From Dehalococcoidia bacterium (lineage in GTDB: Bacteria; Chloroflexota; Dehalococcoidia; UBA2979): a stretch of 57,646 nucleotides of DNA. The stretch spans positions 1-57,646 of the forward strand of contig SHYP01000008.1 of NCBI GenBank assembly GCA_009692725.1, in the 5' to 3' direction. Below, piece by piece: positions 1-7,790 of this stretch (positions are counted from its first letter, which is position 1; every line of letters begins with the position of its first letter). The translations under genes and the position numbers were made by a program. The notes below the pieces were generated by a model. It was not told the origin of the DNA. It saw only the letters and a program-made list of their open reading frames with translations, and ran no database searches.

Positions 1-321
1 AGGTCGAGTACGGCCTGTTGATCACCCGTGTCGACATCGACCAGCTCGTGGGCGAGCTGTCCGGGCGGAAGTCCATGCTCGGCGATCCATCCGTTCAGGT
101 CTGCGAGCTGTTGCTCCTCCTCGGCGGTCTCGATCCCGCCCTGCGAGGCCGCTGGCCGCGGGGTAGAACTGTCCGTCCGGACTCGCCTGCCCGACGCGCT
201 TGATCTTGATCGTCCCGCCCGACGTGGAGTCGACCGCGGCGACGAAGATCACACCCGACAACCACTCGACGAACTTCTGCCGAATGACGGCCAGCAGGTT
301 CGGCGTCGAGGGCGCGGTCAT
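1..321 (-). CDS. Phage tail-region protein, 5' part only, with an apparent frameshift
   Basis: Leftward gene cut by the window edge. It starts at ATG 321, whose ATG overlaps the TGA of the upstream phage gene (ATGA), so the two are probably translationally coupled. The first ~54 residues read MTAPSTPNLLAVIRQKF and continue to the motif DGQFYP. There the reading frame slips: removing one base from the four-C run (GGGG on the plus strand, 160-163) restores a convincing acidic helical continuation, RPAASQGGIETAEEEQQL, which stays open to the window edge. Without the correction the frame becomes an arginine-rich shadow and stops near position 22. No family is recognised; the phage assignment comes only from the neighbour. 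Either a homopolymer sequencing error or a decayed prophage gene would explain the slip. Confidence 0.5.
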
Positions 322-1367
322 ACGTTCACCGTGAGCGCGACGGACGCCGAGCGCCGTAGCTTGTGCTTCATGGGCGCGGGTGGCTGGTTCAAGTCCATCT
401 GCCAAGACTCGGCCGCCCACAGCGTCGCTGCCTCAACGCCCGAGACCGCCATCGAATATGACTCGTGCGCGTCGCGACGCGGGTCGCGGAACGTCGCCAG
501 ATCGCCCAGCAGCGCCTTACCGGTCTCCTGCCGCAGCGTGAACGCGCACAGGCTCCCCGCCGTCGCGGCGTCGAGGATGCACTTGGTGCTCGGCACGCCG
601 ACCGTGGCGCTGCTGCGGCCGTTCAGCGTGAGCAGGTTCGCGGGCACGACAGCGGTGCTGATGCCGCTCGTCGCGTCGGCGTTGGTGGTCTGCTTGTAGC
701 CGAAGGCGGTGCTGCGCACGTCGTCGATGAGCGCCTGCGCGACGTTCTTGAACTGGCCGGAGGCGATCTGCGTCCGCCACGGCTGCGAGGCCGCGATCAT
801 GATCGGCTCGGTGCTGTCGCTGAAGGTCACGTCGCTCGGGGCGGTCGAGGGGTCGGCGGGCAGCGGCGCCGTCGTGAACCTGCCGCTCGCGTTCGGCCAC
901 ACCGGCCAGTAGCCGAGGCCGTCCATCAAGTCCTTGCAGATCTGGAACCACGTCGTGCCCGCGTCCCAAGTGTACGCGAGCGGCGTCGTCGAGGCCACTA
1001 CGGGCAACGTGGCCACCAGCCCCTGCGCCGTCAGGATGGTGCTGACGGCGGTCATGTAGTTCGTGCCCACAGCTACGGTGCAGGGCGCGTTCGTCGTGCC
1101 CATCAGCACCACGACGAGGTCGCTGCCGGCGCACTCGACGTATGACGTCCCGTTCTCGTTGTAGTCGTTCACGCTGACGCTCAGCCGGAACAGGCCGAGC
1201 GGGATGGTGACGAGCGTTCCCAGCACGAGCAAGGTCATCACGACGCCGACGTTGTCGGTCGCGAAGTTGAACGAGCCGGGGAGCGCCGCGCGGTTGAGCA
1301 GCAGCCCGGTGAGCGTGCGGAAGCACGCCTGATAGTTGTTCCCTGAGATCGCGGGGTCCTGCAGCAC
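318..1367 (-). CDS. Phage tail/baseplate-type structural protein
   Basis: A 349-residue protein from GTG 1367. Its layout resembles siphophage minor tail or baseplate proteins: a segment with TIPLGLFRLSVSVNDYNENG, then GTNYMTAVSTILTAQG, then WDAGTTWFQICKDLMDGLGY. Such repeated 'interval, then local lookup' segments are typical of tail-tip proteins, but no domain is identified with certainty. The frame is open upstream of GTG 1367 for about 22 more sensible codons (EEFLHGDDFDTAFNLIADI) to a TGA near 1434, with no ATG or GTG in that stretch. The true N-terminus may therefore have been lost at a junction around 1370-1435. The gene is read leftward, away from recJ, and is coupled to the next phage gene by ATGA. 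Confidence 0.5.
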   Translation of the reverse strand: MLQDPAISGNNYQACFRTLTGLLLNRAALPGSFNFATDNVGVVMTLLVLGTLVTIPLGLFRLSVSVNDYNENGTSYVECAGSDLVVVLMGTTNAPCTVAVGTNYMTAVSTILTAQGLVATLPVVASTTPLAYTWDAGTTWFQICKDLMDGLGYWPVWPNASGRFTTAPLPADPSTAPSDVTFSDSTEPIMIAASQPWRTQIASGQFKNVAQALIDDVRSTAFGYKQTTNADATSGISTAVVPANLLTLNGRSSATVGVPSTKCILDAATAGSLCAFTLRQETGKALLGDLATFRDPRRDAHESYSMAVSGVEAATLWAAESWQMDLNQPPAPMKHKLRRSASVALTVNV

Positions 1368-1418
1368 CGCCGTCGTGATGTCGGCGATGAGGTTGAAGGC
1401 GGTGTCGAAATCGTCCCC

Positions 1419-1544
1419 ATGAAGGAACTCTTCTCAGAGATGTCTTCAGGTGTCGCGTACTACGAGCGAGAGCTGTACAACGTGCTCCGGCAGGGCCGTG
1501 GCGTGCCTGCTGTGCCGCTGGTCCTGATCGGGGTCGCGCCCTAA
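1419..1544 (+). CDS. Short 41-residue ORF, possible 3' remnant of a disrupted gene
   Basis: Translates as MKELFSEMSSGVAYYEREL followed by YNVLRQGRGVPAVPLVLIGVAP and TAA. It reads like the C-terminal end of a real protein: mixed hydrophobic and charged residues, sensible codon use, and no arginine-rich shadow character. There is no ribosome binding site before ATG 1419, and the open frame extends back only to a TGA at 1344. It lies exactly where the leftward phage gene loses its start, so it may be the tail of a host gene truncated by prophage insertion. No family is recognised. Confidence 0.3.
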   Translation: MKELFSEMSSGVAYYERELYNVLRQGRGVPAVPLVLIGVAP

Positions 1545-1616
1545 GGCCCGCCCCCCGCCCTTCCCCGCCCCACCGCCACCACCGACAATGCCGCCAACCT
1601 CCCCCGAGGCACGCCC

Positions 1617-3347
1617 ATGACCACCGCCACCCCCGACGCCGACCTGCTGCTCCCCGGCTCCGCCGGCCGCCGCTGGCGCCTGCGCGCGGCTGCCGACATC
1701 GCGGCGTTCGAGCGGGCGCCGTGGCCCGCGCTCGTGTCGACGCTGCTCGCGCACCGCGGCGTGCACTCCGTCGCCGAGGGCCAGCACTACCTCGGCGCGC
1801 CCGGCGAGCTCACCGCCGCCACGCTCATGCCCAACCTCGACGTCGCTGTCGACCGCCTCGCGCAAGCCTGCCGCAACGGCGAGCGCGTCGCCGTGTTCGG
1901 CGACTTCGACGTCGACGGCATCACCTCCACCGTCGTGCTCACCGAGGGCCTCGCCGCGCTCGGCGCCGTGCCCATGCCGTACATCCCGGACCGCTTCAGC
2001 GAGGGCTACGGCCCCAACGCCGCCGCCGTCCGCGAGCTACACGCGCGCGGCGCCACCGTCTTCGTCACCGCCGACTGCGGCACCTCCGCCGTCGCCGAGA
2101 TCGCGCTCGCCAACGAGCTCGCCATGGACAGCATCATCATCGACCACCACACCGCGCCCGACGTGCTCCCGGACGCCCTCGCCATCGTCAACCCCAAGCT
2201 CGACGGCTCCCAGTACGGCAGCGAGCCCGCCGCCGTCGGCGTCGCCTACAAAGTCGTGCACGACCTGTACGACCGCCTCGGCGTCCCGTACGACCCGGAC
2301 GAGCACCGCGCGCTCGCCGCGCTCGGCTGCATCTGCGACCTTGCGCCGCTGCTCGGCGAGACGCGCGACCTCGTGCGCCTCGGCCTCGTCGCGCTCGCGC
2401 GCACGCGCCGCCCCGGGCTGCGCGCGCTCGCCGCCGTCGCGCGTGTCGACCTCGCCGAGGCCGACGTCGAGATGTGCGGCTGGGCGCTCGGCCCGCGGCT
2501 CAACGCCGCCGGCCGCATGGAGCACGCCCGCCTCGCGCTCGAGCTGCTACTCACCGACTCGCCCGACACCGCCGCCGCGCTCGCCGCCCGCCTCGAGGTG
2601 CTGAACGAGCGCCGCCGCGCCGACACCACGCGCGCCTGCGAGCTCGCCGCCTCGTTGCTGAGCGAGGAGGAGCGCACCGGCCCGTTGCTCGTCGTCGCCT
2701 CGGAGCAGCTGTCCGCCGGCATCGTCGGCCTCGTCGCCTCGCGCCTCGTCGAGCAGTTCCACCGCCCCGCGATCGTCATGGAGCTGCGCTCCGCCGCCGA
2801 TGGCCTGCCCGCCGAAGGCCGCGCCTCGTGCCGCTCGCTCCCGGCGTTCGACATCACCGCGCTGCTCGCGCGCAACGCGCAGCTGTTCGCGCGCTTCGGC
2901 GGCCATCGCGCCGCCGCCGGCTTCTCGCTCGACCCGGCGCGCCTGCCCGAGGCGCGCGCCGCGCTCATCGCCGACGCCGCGCGCCACCTCACCGCGGAGC
3001 AGCTCGTCCCCGAGCTTGCCATCGACGCCGAGCTCCCGCTGCGCGCCGTCAACAGCGACCTGCTGCGCTGGCTCCAGCGCGTCGGACCGCACGGCCCCGG
3101 CAACGTCACCCCCACGTTCCTCGCGCGCGGCGTGCGCGTGCTGGAGAGCAAGCTGCTGGGCGCCGACCAGTCGCACCTGCAGTTCAAGCTGAAGGAAGGC
3201 CCCGCCACCTGGCGCGCGATCGCCTTCCGCTCAGCCGAACGCGCGGTCCCCGACGGCGAGCTCGCCGACCTCGCCTACACCTTCCGCCGCGACTCGCTGC
3301 GCGGCACCCTCCAGCTCGAGGTGCTCGACCTCCGCCCCAGCGAGTAG
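1617..3347 (+). CDS. recJ: Single-stranded-DNA-specific exonuclease RecJ
   Basis: A 576-residue RecJ: 5'-to-3' exonuclease on single-stranded DNA in recombinational and mismatch repair, acting in the cytoplasm. The DHH phosphoesterase core is clear: DFDVDG at residues 96-101, TADCG near 151-155 and IDHHT at 175-179, the acidic and histidine ligands of the Mn/Mg site. A DHHA1-type segment follows around residues 345-460, with the GG(H)R-like FGGHRAAAGFSL, and a C-terminal OB-type domain begins around 470. Length matches the family. ATG 1617 is the first start after a C-rich, gene-free spacer (1545-1616). The gene stands alone; the next 200 bases contain nothing recognisable. Confidence 0.93.
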   Translation: MTTATPDADLLLPGSAGRRWRLRAAADIAAFERAPWPALVSTLLAHRGVHSVAEGQHYLGAPGELTAATLMPNLDVAVDRLAQACRNGERVAVFGDFDVDGITSTVVLTEGLAALGAVPMPYIPDRFSEGYGPNAAAVRELHARGATVFVTADCGTSAVAEIALANELAMDSIIIDHHTAPDVLPDALAIVNPKLDGSQYGSEPAAVGVAYKVVHDLYDRLGVPYDPDEHRALAALGCICDLAPLLGETRDLVRLGLVALARTRRPGLRALAAVARVDLAEADVEMCGWALGPRLNAAGRMEHARLALELLLTDSPDTAAALAARLEVLNERRRADTTRACELAASLLSEEERTGPLLVVASEQLSAGIVGLVASRLVEQFHRPAIVMELRSAADGLPAEGRASCRSLPAFDITALLARNAQLFARFGGHRAAAGFSLDPARLPEARAALIADAARHLTAEQLVPELAIDAELPLRAVNSDLLRWLQRVGPHGPGNVTPTFLARGVRVLESKLLGADQSHLQFKLKEGPATWRAIAFRSAERAVPDGELADLAYTFRRDSLRGTLQLEVLDLRPSE

Positions 3348-3552
3348 CGCGCTCCGTTCATGCGTCGTGCCGCCAGGTGGCTGGTGCCATGTGACGACCC
3401 GAGCCGGCCTTGCGAGGCGGCCACTCTCACGAGCAGTCCTGACCTGACCCATCGGCCGCGTCAGGCCAGGCCAAAGGGCCAGTGTGCCTCGATGGCTATC
3501 GCGTCAGGCTCGAGATCGCACGCCGCTACTGGCCAGCAGGAGGAGCACGGTG

Positions 3553-3986
3553 GTGAACAAGCATCGAACAGCGGACCTTCACGACACGAAGGTGGACGTA
3601 AAGGTCGTGCTGTGCGGCCTGTGGGTTTCCATGCTGTTCGTGTTCGCGTACGTCGACATCTTCGGATTCTGGCGGGCTGACGTGATCAACTGGGCAATCG
3701 TCGGCAAAGTCCCCGGCCCAGGCTTCACGATCAACCAGGCTTTTCTCGTCTTCACGACGATTTACATTCTGATCCCAAGCCTCATGGTCATCGTTCGCTG
3801 CTCGCCCCGGCACCGATCAACCGAACAACCAACATCGTCGTCAGCTTGATCTACGTGGCGTCCGTGGCCGTCTTGATCGTCGGCGAAACCTGGATCTACT
3901 TCATCGTCGGGAGTGTCGTCGAGGTGGTGCTGCTCCTCGCCATCGCACGGGTCGCCTGGACCTGGCCACGACGCCCTGCCGAGTAA
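3553..3986 (+). pseudogene. DUF6326-like membrane protein, single-base frameshift
   Basis: Starts at GTG 3553 (or GTG 3550) behind a strong Shine-Dalgarno AGGAGGAG at 3538-3545. The first frame encodes KVDVKVVLCGLWVSMLF, FAYVDIFGFWRADVI and GFTINQAFLVFTTIYILIP, giving two to three membrane segments. After SLMVIV, at 3794-3796, the frame breaks. Adding one base there yields a matching second half (LLAPAPINRTTNIVVSLIYV, then VGETWIYFIVGSVVEVVLLL and ARVAWTWPRRPAE) ending at TAA 3986. The joined product of about 144 residues has the four-helix pattern and the VDVK...LW / IPSLM / Y..W.W signature I associate with DUF6326 proteins of unknown function. This is either a recent one-base deletion (TTT to TT) or an assembly error. 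Confidence 0.6.
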
Positions 3987-4048
3987 GGGCGCCGCGAACG
4001 CGTCACCCCCGAGCGCTACTCGCGGCGCGGGCCGGAGCCGCCAGCGGC

Positions 4049-4444
4049 TCAGCCCATGGCGGCCAGCACCAGCAGCACGCCCGCCGCGATCACCGCGATC
4101 AACGCGTACGCGTACAGCAACAGCGCGGTCCACTGGAGCGCGCGCGTGTGTGCGGCGGCGAGCGCCCCGCGCCGTCCCGTGCGCGTGCCGCGTAGCCGGT
4201 AGCCCGCGTAGTACAGCGTCACGTACAGCAACCACACCGCCACGGCCGACCCGCTGAAGAACAGCGGGTACAGCACGAGGATCGCGCGCGAGCTCGCGCC
4301 GTCGACGCCCGACAGGGCGAACGCCGCCGCCCCCACCACCACGAACAGCGCCGCCGCGGCCAGCCATGCCGCGCCCGCGACCAGCATCGCGCGCGCCGGG
4401 CGCGCTGAGGAGCGTCCGAGTAGCCACCCGGCGATCACGCGCAC
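4049..4444 (-). CDS. Small integral membrane protein of unknown function
   Basis: A protein of about 131 residues from GTG 4444 with three clear hydrophobic segments: one around AMLVAGAAWLAAAALFVVVG, one around ILVLYPLFFSGSAVAVWLLY, and one at the C-terminus around TALLLYAYALIAVIAAG. Short basic stretches such as RLRGTRTGRRG lie between them and are probably cytoplasmic. A longer frame back to 4522 exists, but it has shadow-like composition and runs into the promoter of the divergent EF-G gene, so the internal GTG is preferred. No family is recognised and the start is uncertain. Confidence 0.5.
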   Translation of the reverse strand: MRVIAGWLLGRSSARPARAMLVAGAAWLAAAALFVVVGAAAFALSGVDGASSRAILVLYPLFFSGSAVAVWLLYVTLYYAGYRLRGTRTGRRGALAAAHTRALQWTALLLYAYALIAVIAAGVLLVLAAMG

Positions 4445-4524
4445 ACCAGCGTCACGAGCCCCTGCGTCGAGTCGCCGGGCGCGCCCGCCATCACACCCAC
4501 CATCGCAAGCCGCTCGTATCACGT

Positions 4525-4553
4525 TTGTAGTGCCGATTCGGGAGCGCTACCAT
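4525..4553 (+). promoter_or_regulatory. Sigma-70-type promoter of the EF-G-like gene
   Basis: TTGTAG (4525-4530) and TACCAT (4548-4553) are separated by exactly 17 bases. Transcription would start near 4560, about 27 bases before GTG 4587. This argues against an ATG at 4530, which lies in the promoter. Confidence 0.55.
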
Positions 4554-4586
4554 GGCGCTCGCACCCGGGCACTAAAGGAGGCGACC

Positions 4587-6644
4587 GTGAGAGCGTACAG
4601 CCCCGAACAGCTCCGCAACGTGGTCCTGCTGGGACACGGCGGCGCGGGGAAGACGACGCTCGCCGAGGCGCTGCTCTTCGCCTCCGGCGCCATCGGCCGC
4701 ATGGGCCGCGTCGAGGACCGCAACACCGTCTCCGACTTCGACGAGCAGGAGCACCAGCACCGCTATTCCATCTCCACCTCGCTGCTCGCCCTCGAGTGGC
4801 AGGACCGCCGCCTGAACCTGCTCGACGCGCCCGGCTACCCGGACTTCGAGGGCGAGGCCATCGCCGCGACGCACGCTGCCGACGCTGCGCTCGTCCTCGT
4901 CGACGCCGTCGCGGGCATCCAGGGCGGCACCGAGAGCGCCTGGAACCAGGCCGACCTGCGCGGCGCGCTCCCGCGCGCCCTCGTCGTCACGCGTATGGAC
5001 CGCGAGAACGCGGACTTCGCCGCCGTGCTCGCCGCGCTGCGCGCCCGCTTCGGCACGCGCATCGTGCCCGTGACGATGCCCATCGGCGCTGCGCATTCCT
5101 TCAGCGGCGTCGTCGACGTCGTCTCCGGCGAAGCGCGCACTGGCGTCGACGGTGCGCCCGCGCCCGTCCCCGACGCGCTCGCCGATGCTGTCGCAGCCGC
5201 GCGCGACCAGCTGATCGAGTCCGTCGCCGAGACCGACGACGAGCTGCTCACGGCCTACCTCGACGGCGCGGCGATCGACACCGCGCGCCTCGAGGCGGCG
5301 CTCGCGGCCGCCGTGCACGCAGGCGACATCGTGCCCGTGTTCGCCGTCTCCGGCTTCGCCGCCATCGGCGTCCACGCGTTGCTCGATCGCCTCGTCGTGT
5401 TACTCCCGTCGCCGCTCGGCCGCGAACACCGCCTCGACTCCGGCGAGTCGCTGGCCACCACCGCAGCGGGGCCGCTCGTCGCGCACGTGTTCAAGACCAC
5501 CGCCGATCCGTTCGTGGGCCGCCTCACCTACATCCGCGTGCTCTCCGGCACGCTCAAGCCGGACGCGAACCCCTACAACGTGCAGCGCGCCGCCGTCGAG
5601 CGCCTGGGGCATCTGTTCCTGATGCGCGGCAAGGAGCAGATCGCCGTCGCCGAGCTCGTCGCCGGCGACATCGGCGTCGCCGCGAAGCTCGCCGTCACCA
5701 CCACCGGCGACACGTTCGTCGCCTCCGAGGCGTACAAGGCGCTGCGCCTGCCCGCGCTCCCGTTCCCCGAGCCCACCTACCGCTCCGCGCTGCACCCGCG
5801 CACCAAGGCCGATGTCGACAAGCTGTCGCACGCGCTCGCGCGCATCGTCGAGCAGGACCCCACCATCCGCGTGCACCGCGATCACGACACCGCCGAGGTG
5901 ATCGTCACCACCATCGGCGACGCGCAGGCGCAGATCGCCGCCGCGCGTTTGGAGAAGAACTTCGGCGTCGCCGTCGACGCCGCGCTCCCGCGCGTGCCCT
6001 ACCGGGAGACGATCAGCGCTCCCGCCAAGTCCGAGTACCGCCACAAGAAGCAGACCGGCGGCCACGGCCAGTACGGCCACGTCGTGATCGAGATCAACCC
6101 CGCCGCGCGCGGCTCCGGCTTCACGTTCGAGGAGCATGTCGTCGGCGGGAACGTGCCGCGACAGTTCATCCCCGCCGTCGAGAAGGGCATCGTCGAGACG
6201 CTCCCCGCCGGCCCGCTCGCGCACTCGCCCATCGTCGACGTGCGCGTGACGCTGATCGACGGCTCCGCGCACGCCGTGGACTCGTCGGAGATGGCGTTCA
6301 AGCTCGCCGCTGCGCAGGCGCTCAAGCAGGGCATGCTCCAGGCGCGCCCCGTGCTGCTGGAGCCGATGATGCGGCTCACGATCCGCGTGCCCGGCGACCA
6401 CGTCGGCGACGTGATGAGCGACCTCAACAGCCGCCGCGGCCACGTGCACGGCGTCGAGCCCGCCGGCGACGTCAGCATCGTGCAGGCCGAAGCCCCGCTT
6501 GCCGAGGTGCAGCGCTACACCGTGGACCTGCGCGCCCTCACCGGCGGCCGCGGCCGCTTCACCACGGCCTTCGACCACTACGCCGAAGTCCCGACCCACG
6601 TCCAGGACCAGGTGCTGAAGCAGCTCGCCACCGCCGAGGCATAG
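4587..6644 (+). CDS. Elongation factor G-like translational GTPase
   Basis: A 685-residue translational GTPase starting at GTG 4587, five bases after the Shine-Dalgarno AAAGGAGG (4574-4581). GTP-binding motifs are visible: P-loop GHGGAGKTT near residue 15, the G3 motif DAPGYPDF near 81, and a divergent G4 motif TRMDREN near 136 in place of the usual NKMD. Domains II to V follow, including YRETISAP at the start of domain IV and a C-terminal LNSRRGHVHGVEP as in EF-G domain V. It matches the EF-G-like (EF-G2) paralogues of high-GC bacteria rather than canonical EF-G, which normally sits beside rpsL, rpsG and tuf; none of these is nearby. The cellular role of the paralogue is not settled. Confidence 0.8.
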   Translation: MRAYSPEQLRNVVLLGHGGAGKTTLAEALLFASGAIGRMGRVEDRNTVSDFDEQEHQHRYSISTSLLALEWQDRRLNLLDAPGYPDFEGEAIAATHAADAALVLVDAVAGIQGGTESAWNQADLRGALPRALVVTRMDRENADFAAVLAALRARFGTRIVPVTMPIGAAHSFSGVVDVVSGEARTGVDGAPAPVPDALADAVAAARDQLIESVAETDDELLTAYLDGAAIDTARLEAALAAAVHAGDIVPVFAVSGFAAIGVHALLDRLVVLLPSPLGREHRLDSGESLATTAAGPLVAHVFKTTADPFVGRLTYIRVLSGTLKPDANPYNVQRAAVERLGHLFLMRGKEQIAVAELVAGDIGVAAKLAVTTTGDTFVASEAYKALRLPALPFPEPTYRSALHPRTKADVDKLSHALARIVEQDPTIRVHRDHDTAEVIVTTIGDAQAQIAAARLEKNFGVAVDAALPRVPYRETISAPAKSEYRHKKQTGGHGQYGHVVIEINPAARGSGFTFEEHVVGGNVPRQFIPAVEKGIVETLPAGPLAHSPIVDVRVTLIDGSAHAVDSSEMAFKLAAAQALKQGMLQARPVLLEPMMRLTIRVPGDHVGDVMSDLNSRRGHVHGVEPAGDVSIVQAEAPLAEVQRYTVDLRALTGGRGRFTTAFDHYAEVPTHVQDQVLKQLATAEA

Positions 6645-6656
6645 CCCTGCTCCGGC

Positions 6657-6702
6657 TCCCCCTCGCCCCGTCCCGGGGAGAGGGGGCCGGGGGGGTGAGG
6701 GT
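6657..6702. repeat. REP-like GC-rich intergenic repeat, copy 1
   Basis: An imperfect hairpin (CCCCTCGCCCCG, a short loop, then CGGGGAGAGGGG) followed by GGCCGGGG and GTGAGGGTC. A second copy with the same layout lies at 38477-38523. This one sits between the convergent ends of the EF-G-like gene and the leftward gene at 6724-7281, where it could act as a bidirectional transcription stop. It looks like the widespread CCCTCACCCC/CCCTCTCCC class of bacterial intergenic repeats. Confidence 0.6.
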
Positions 6703-6723
6703 CTCGCGCGGCGTGGGCCTTGC

Positions 6724-7281
6724 CTATTCGCACGTGCCCTTCACCGACGCCGCGACACGGACGAGCTCCGTCTCGGACAGCTCGGACGCGAGCGCGCTGA
6801 GGATGAACCCGCGCCCGCAGACCGACCAGCCGATGTTCACGATCTCGATCCCCCCGCCGGTTCGCACGACGACCCCGACGCCGCTACCGATCGTCACCTC
6901 GCGGCCGTTCTCCGACGACCCGATCGAACCGCCGAACTGCGTCAGCCGTATCGACTGGCGAGGATTCCGCGACGTGTAACTGATACCCACGCTCGTCGTG
7001 CGGACGGCCGCCGCGCCCGCGCTCGGAGGCCCGAGCCCGACCTGGATCGACGTGACGCTGAATCGACCGAGCAGGTCGCTCGGCAGCAAGATCGCGAACG
7101 GCACCGCCCGCTCGAGATCCGCAGTGCGGGTCACGGTCCGCTTCGCCCCATCGAACTCGGCGATCGTCATCGACACCGGGCGCGTCCCGGCGAGGGCACC
7201 TGGCGTGGCGTCGGACTGCGTCAGAATGAACACCGCGCAGAGCGCGGCGGCGATGAGCCCGCTCAGCATCGCCAGCAACAT
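6724..7281 (-). CDS. Membrane-anchored extracytoplasmic protein, DUF4367-like C-terminus
   Basis: A 185-residue protein from ATG 7281. Residues 1-20 form one hydrophobic segment (MLLAMLSGLIAAALCAVFIL) that could be a signal anchor; the rest is beta-rich and soluble. The last 30 residues (GRGFILSALASELSETELVRVAASV) resemble the end of DUF4367-type extracytoplasmic domains, where a strand is followed by an 'LSxxELxxIAxS' helix. The remainder is not recognised. It is the last gene of the leftward run and converges on the EF-G-like gene across a REP-like hairpin. A longer ATG frame starting at 7548 is a shadow of the upstream gene. Confidence 0.55.
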   Translation of the reverse strand: MLLAMLSGLIAAALCAVFILTQSDATPGALAGTRPVSMTIAEFDGAKRTVTRTADLERAVPFAILLPSDLLGRFSVTSIQVGLGPPSAGAAAVRTTSVGISYTSRNPRQSIRLTQFGGSIGSSENGREVTIGSGVGVVVRTGGGIEIVNIGWSVCGRGFILSALASELSETELVRVAASVKGTCE

Positions 7282-7331
7282 GTGCCATCGACCCGCTGGC
7301 AATGCGGCACCCCTCCGCCTCGCGCAGCGCG

Positions 7332-7790
7332 CTACGGCTTGCGGTCGCCCGCCCCCGCGCGACCCCACACGGTGCGGTACTCCATCCCCACGATCACCTG
7401 GCGTATCTCGACGAGCTCCAGCGCGCGCAGCCGCGAGAGCGCCCGCGCCGCTGCGCCCACCGCCCGCGCATCGCCGCTGTCCGCGAGCCGCGCGAGCACC
7501 GCGTCCCACACGCCTTCGCGGCGCAGGCACTCCACCGACGCCGGCCACGCGATCATCGAGAGCGACCCCGGCCGCTCGAACCGCGGACGCAGCCGCCGCA
7601 GCGAGGCCAGCCGCTCCGCCGAGTTGTTCACCATCGGCACCACCGTGATCAGCGGTCCCTCGTGCTCGTCCCTGCGGCTATCCAGCAGCAACGTTTGGCG
7701 CAGCATCGGGAAATGCAGCGTCACCACCTCCGCCTCGGCGATGTTCTGCACGATCGCCGCGATGTCGACGCCGATGCCACCGTCGATCAC
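7332..7790 (-). CDS. Conserved-looking protein of unknown function downstream of tyrS
   Basis: A 152-residue protein starting at GTG 7790, which overlaps the tyrS stop as GTGA. It is soluble, with no signal peptide or membrane segment. Noticeable features are VTLHFPMLRQTLLLDSR, a run of basic residues in SLRRLRPRFERPGSL, and a leucine- and arginine-rich C-terminal helical part. Nothing identifies a catalytic site. The tight coupling to tyrS suggests co-expression, but a functional link is only inferred. Confidence 0.6.
   Translation of the reverse strand: MIDGGIGVDIAAIVQNIAEAEVVTLHFPMLRQTLLLDSRRDEHEGPLITVVPMVNNSAERLASLRRLRPRFERPGSLSMIAWPASVECLRREGVWDAVLARLADSGDARAVGAAARALSRLRALELVEIRQVIVGMEYRTVWGRAGAGDRKP

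Noticed and set aside
365..385. GGTTCAAGTCC as a tRNA T-loop
   Set aside because: It is within the phage coding frame, with no acceptor stem or anticodon arm around it. No tRNA was found.
4530..4586. ATG 4530 as the start of the EF-G-like gene
   Set aside because: It lies inside the promoter (4525-4553), and GTG 4587 has a strong Shine-Dalgarno at the right distance.
5400..6599. A 399-residue open frame antisense to the EF-G-like gene
   Set aside because: Composition is arginine, glycine and histidine-rich, a mirror of GC-rich codons; the sense strand has all GTPase motifs.
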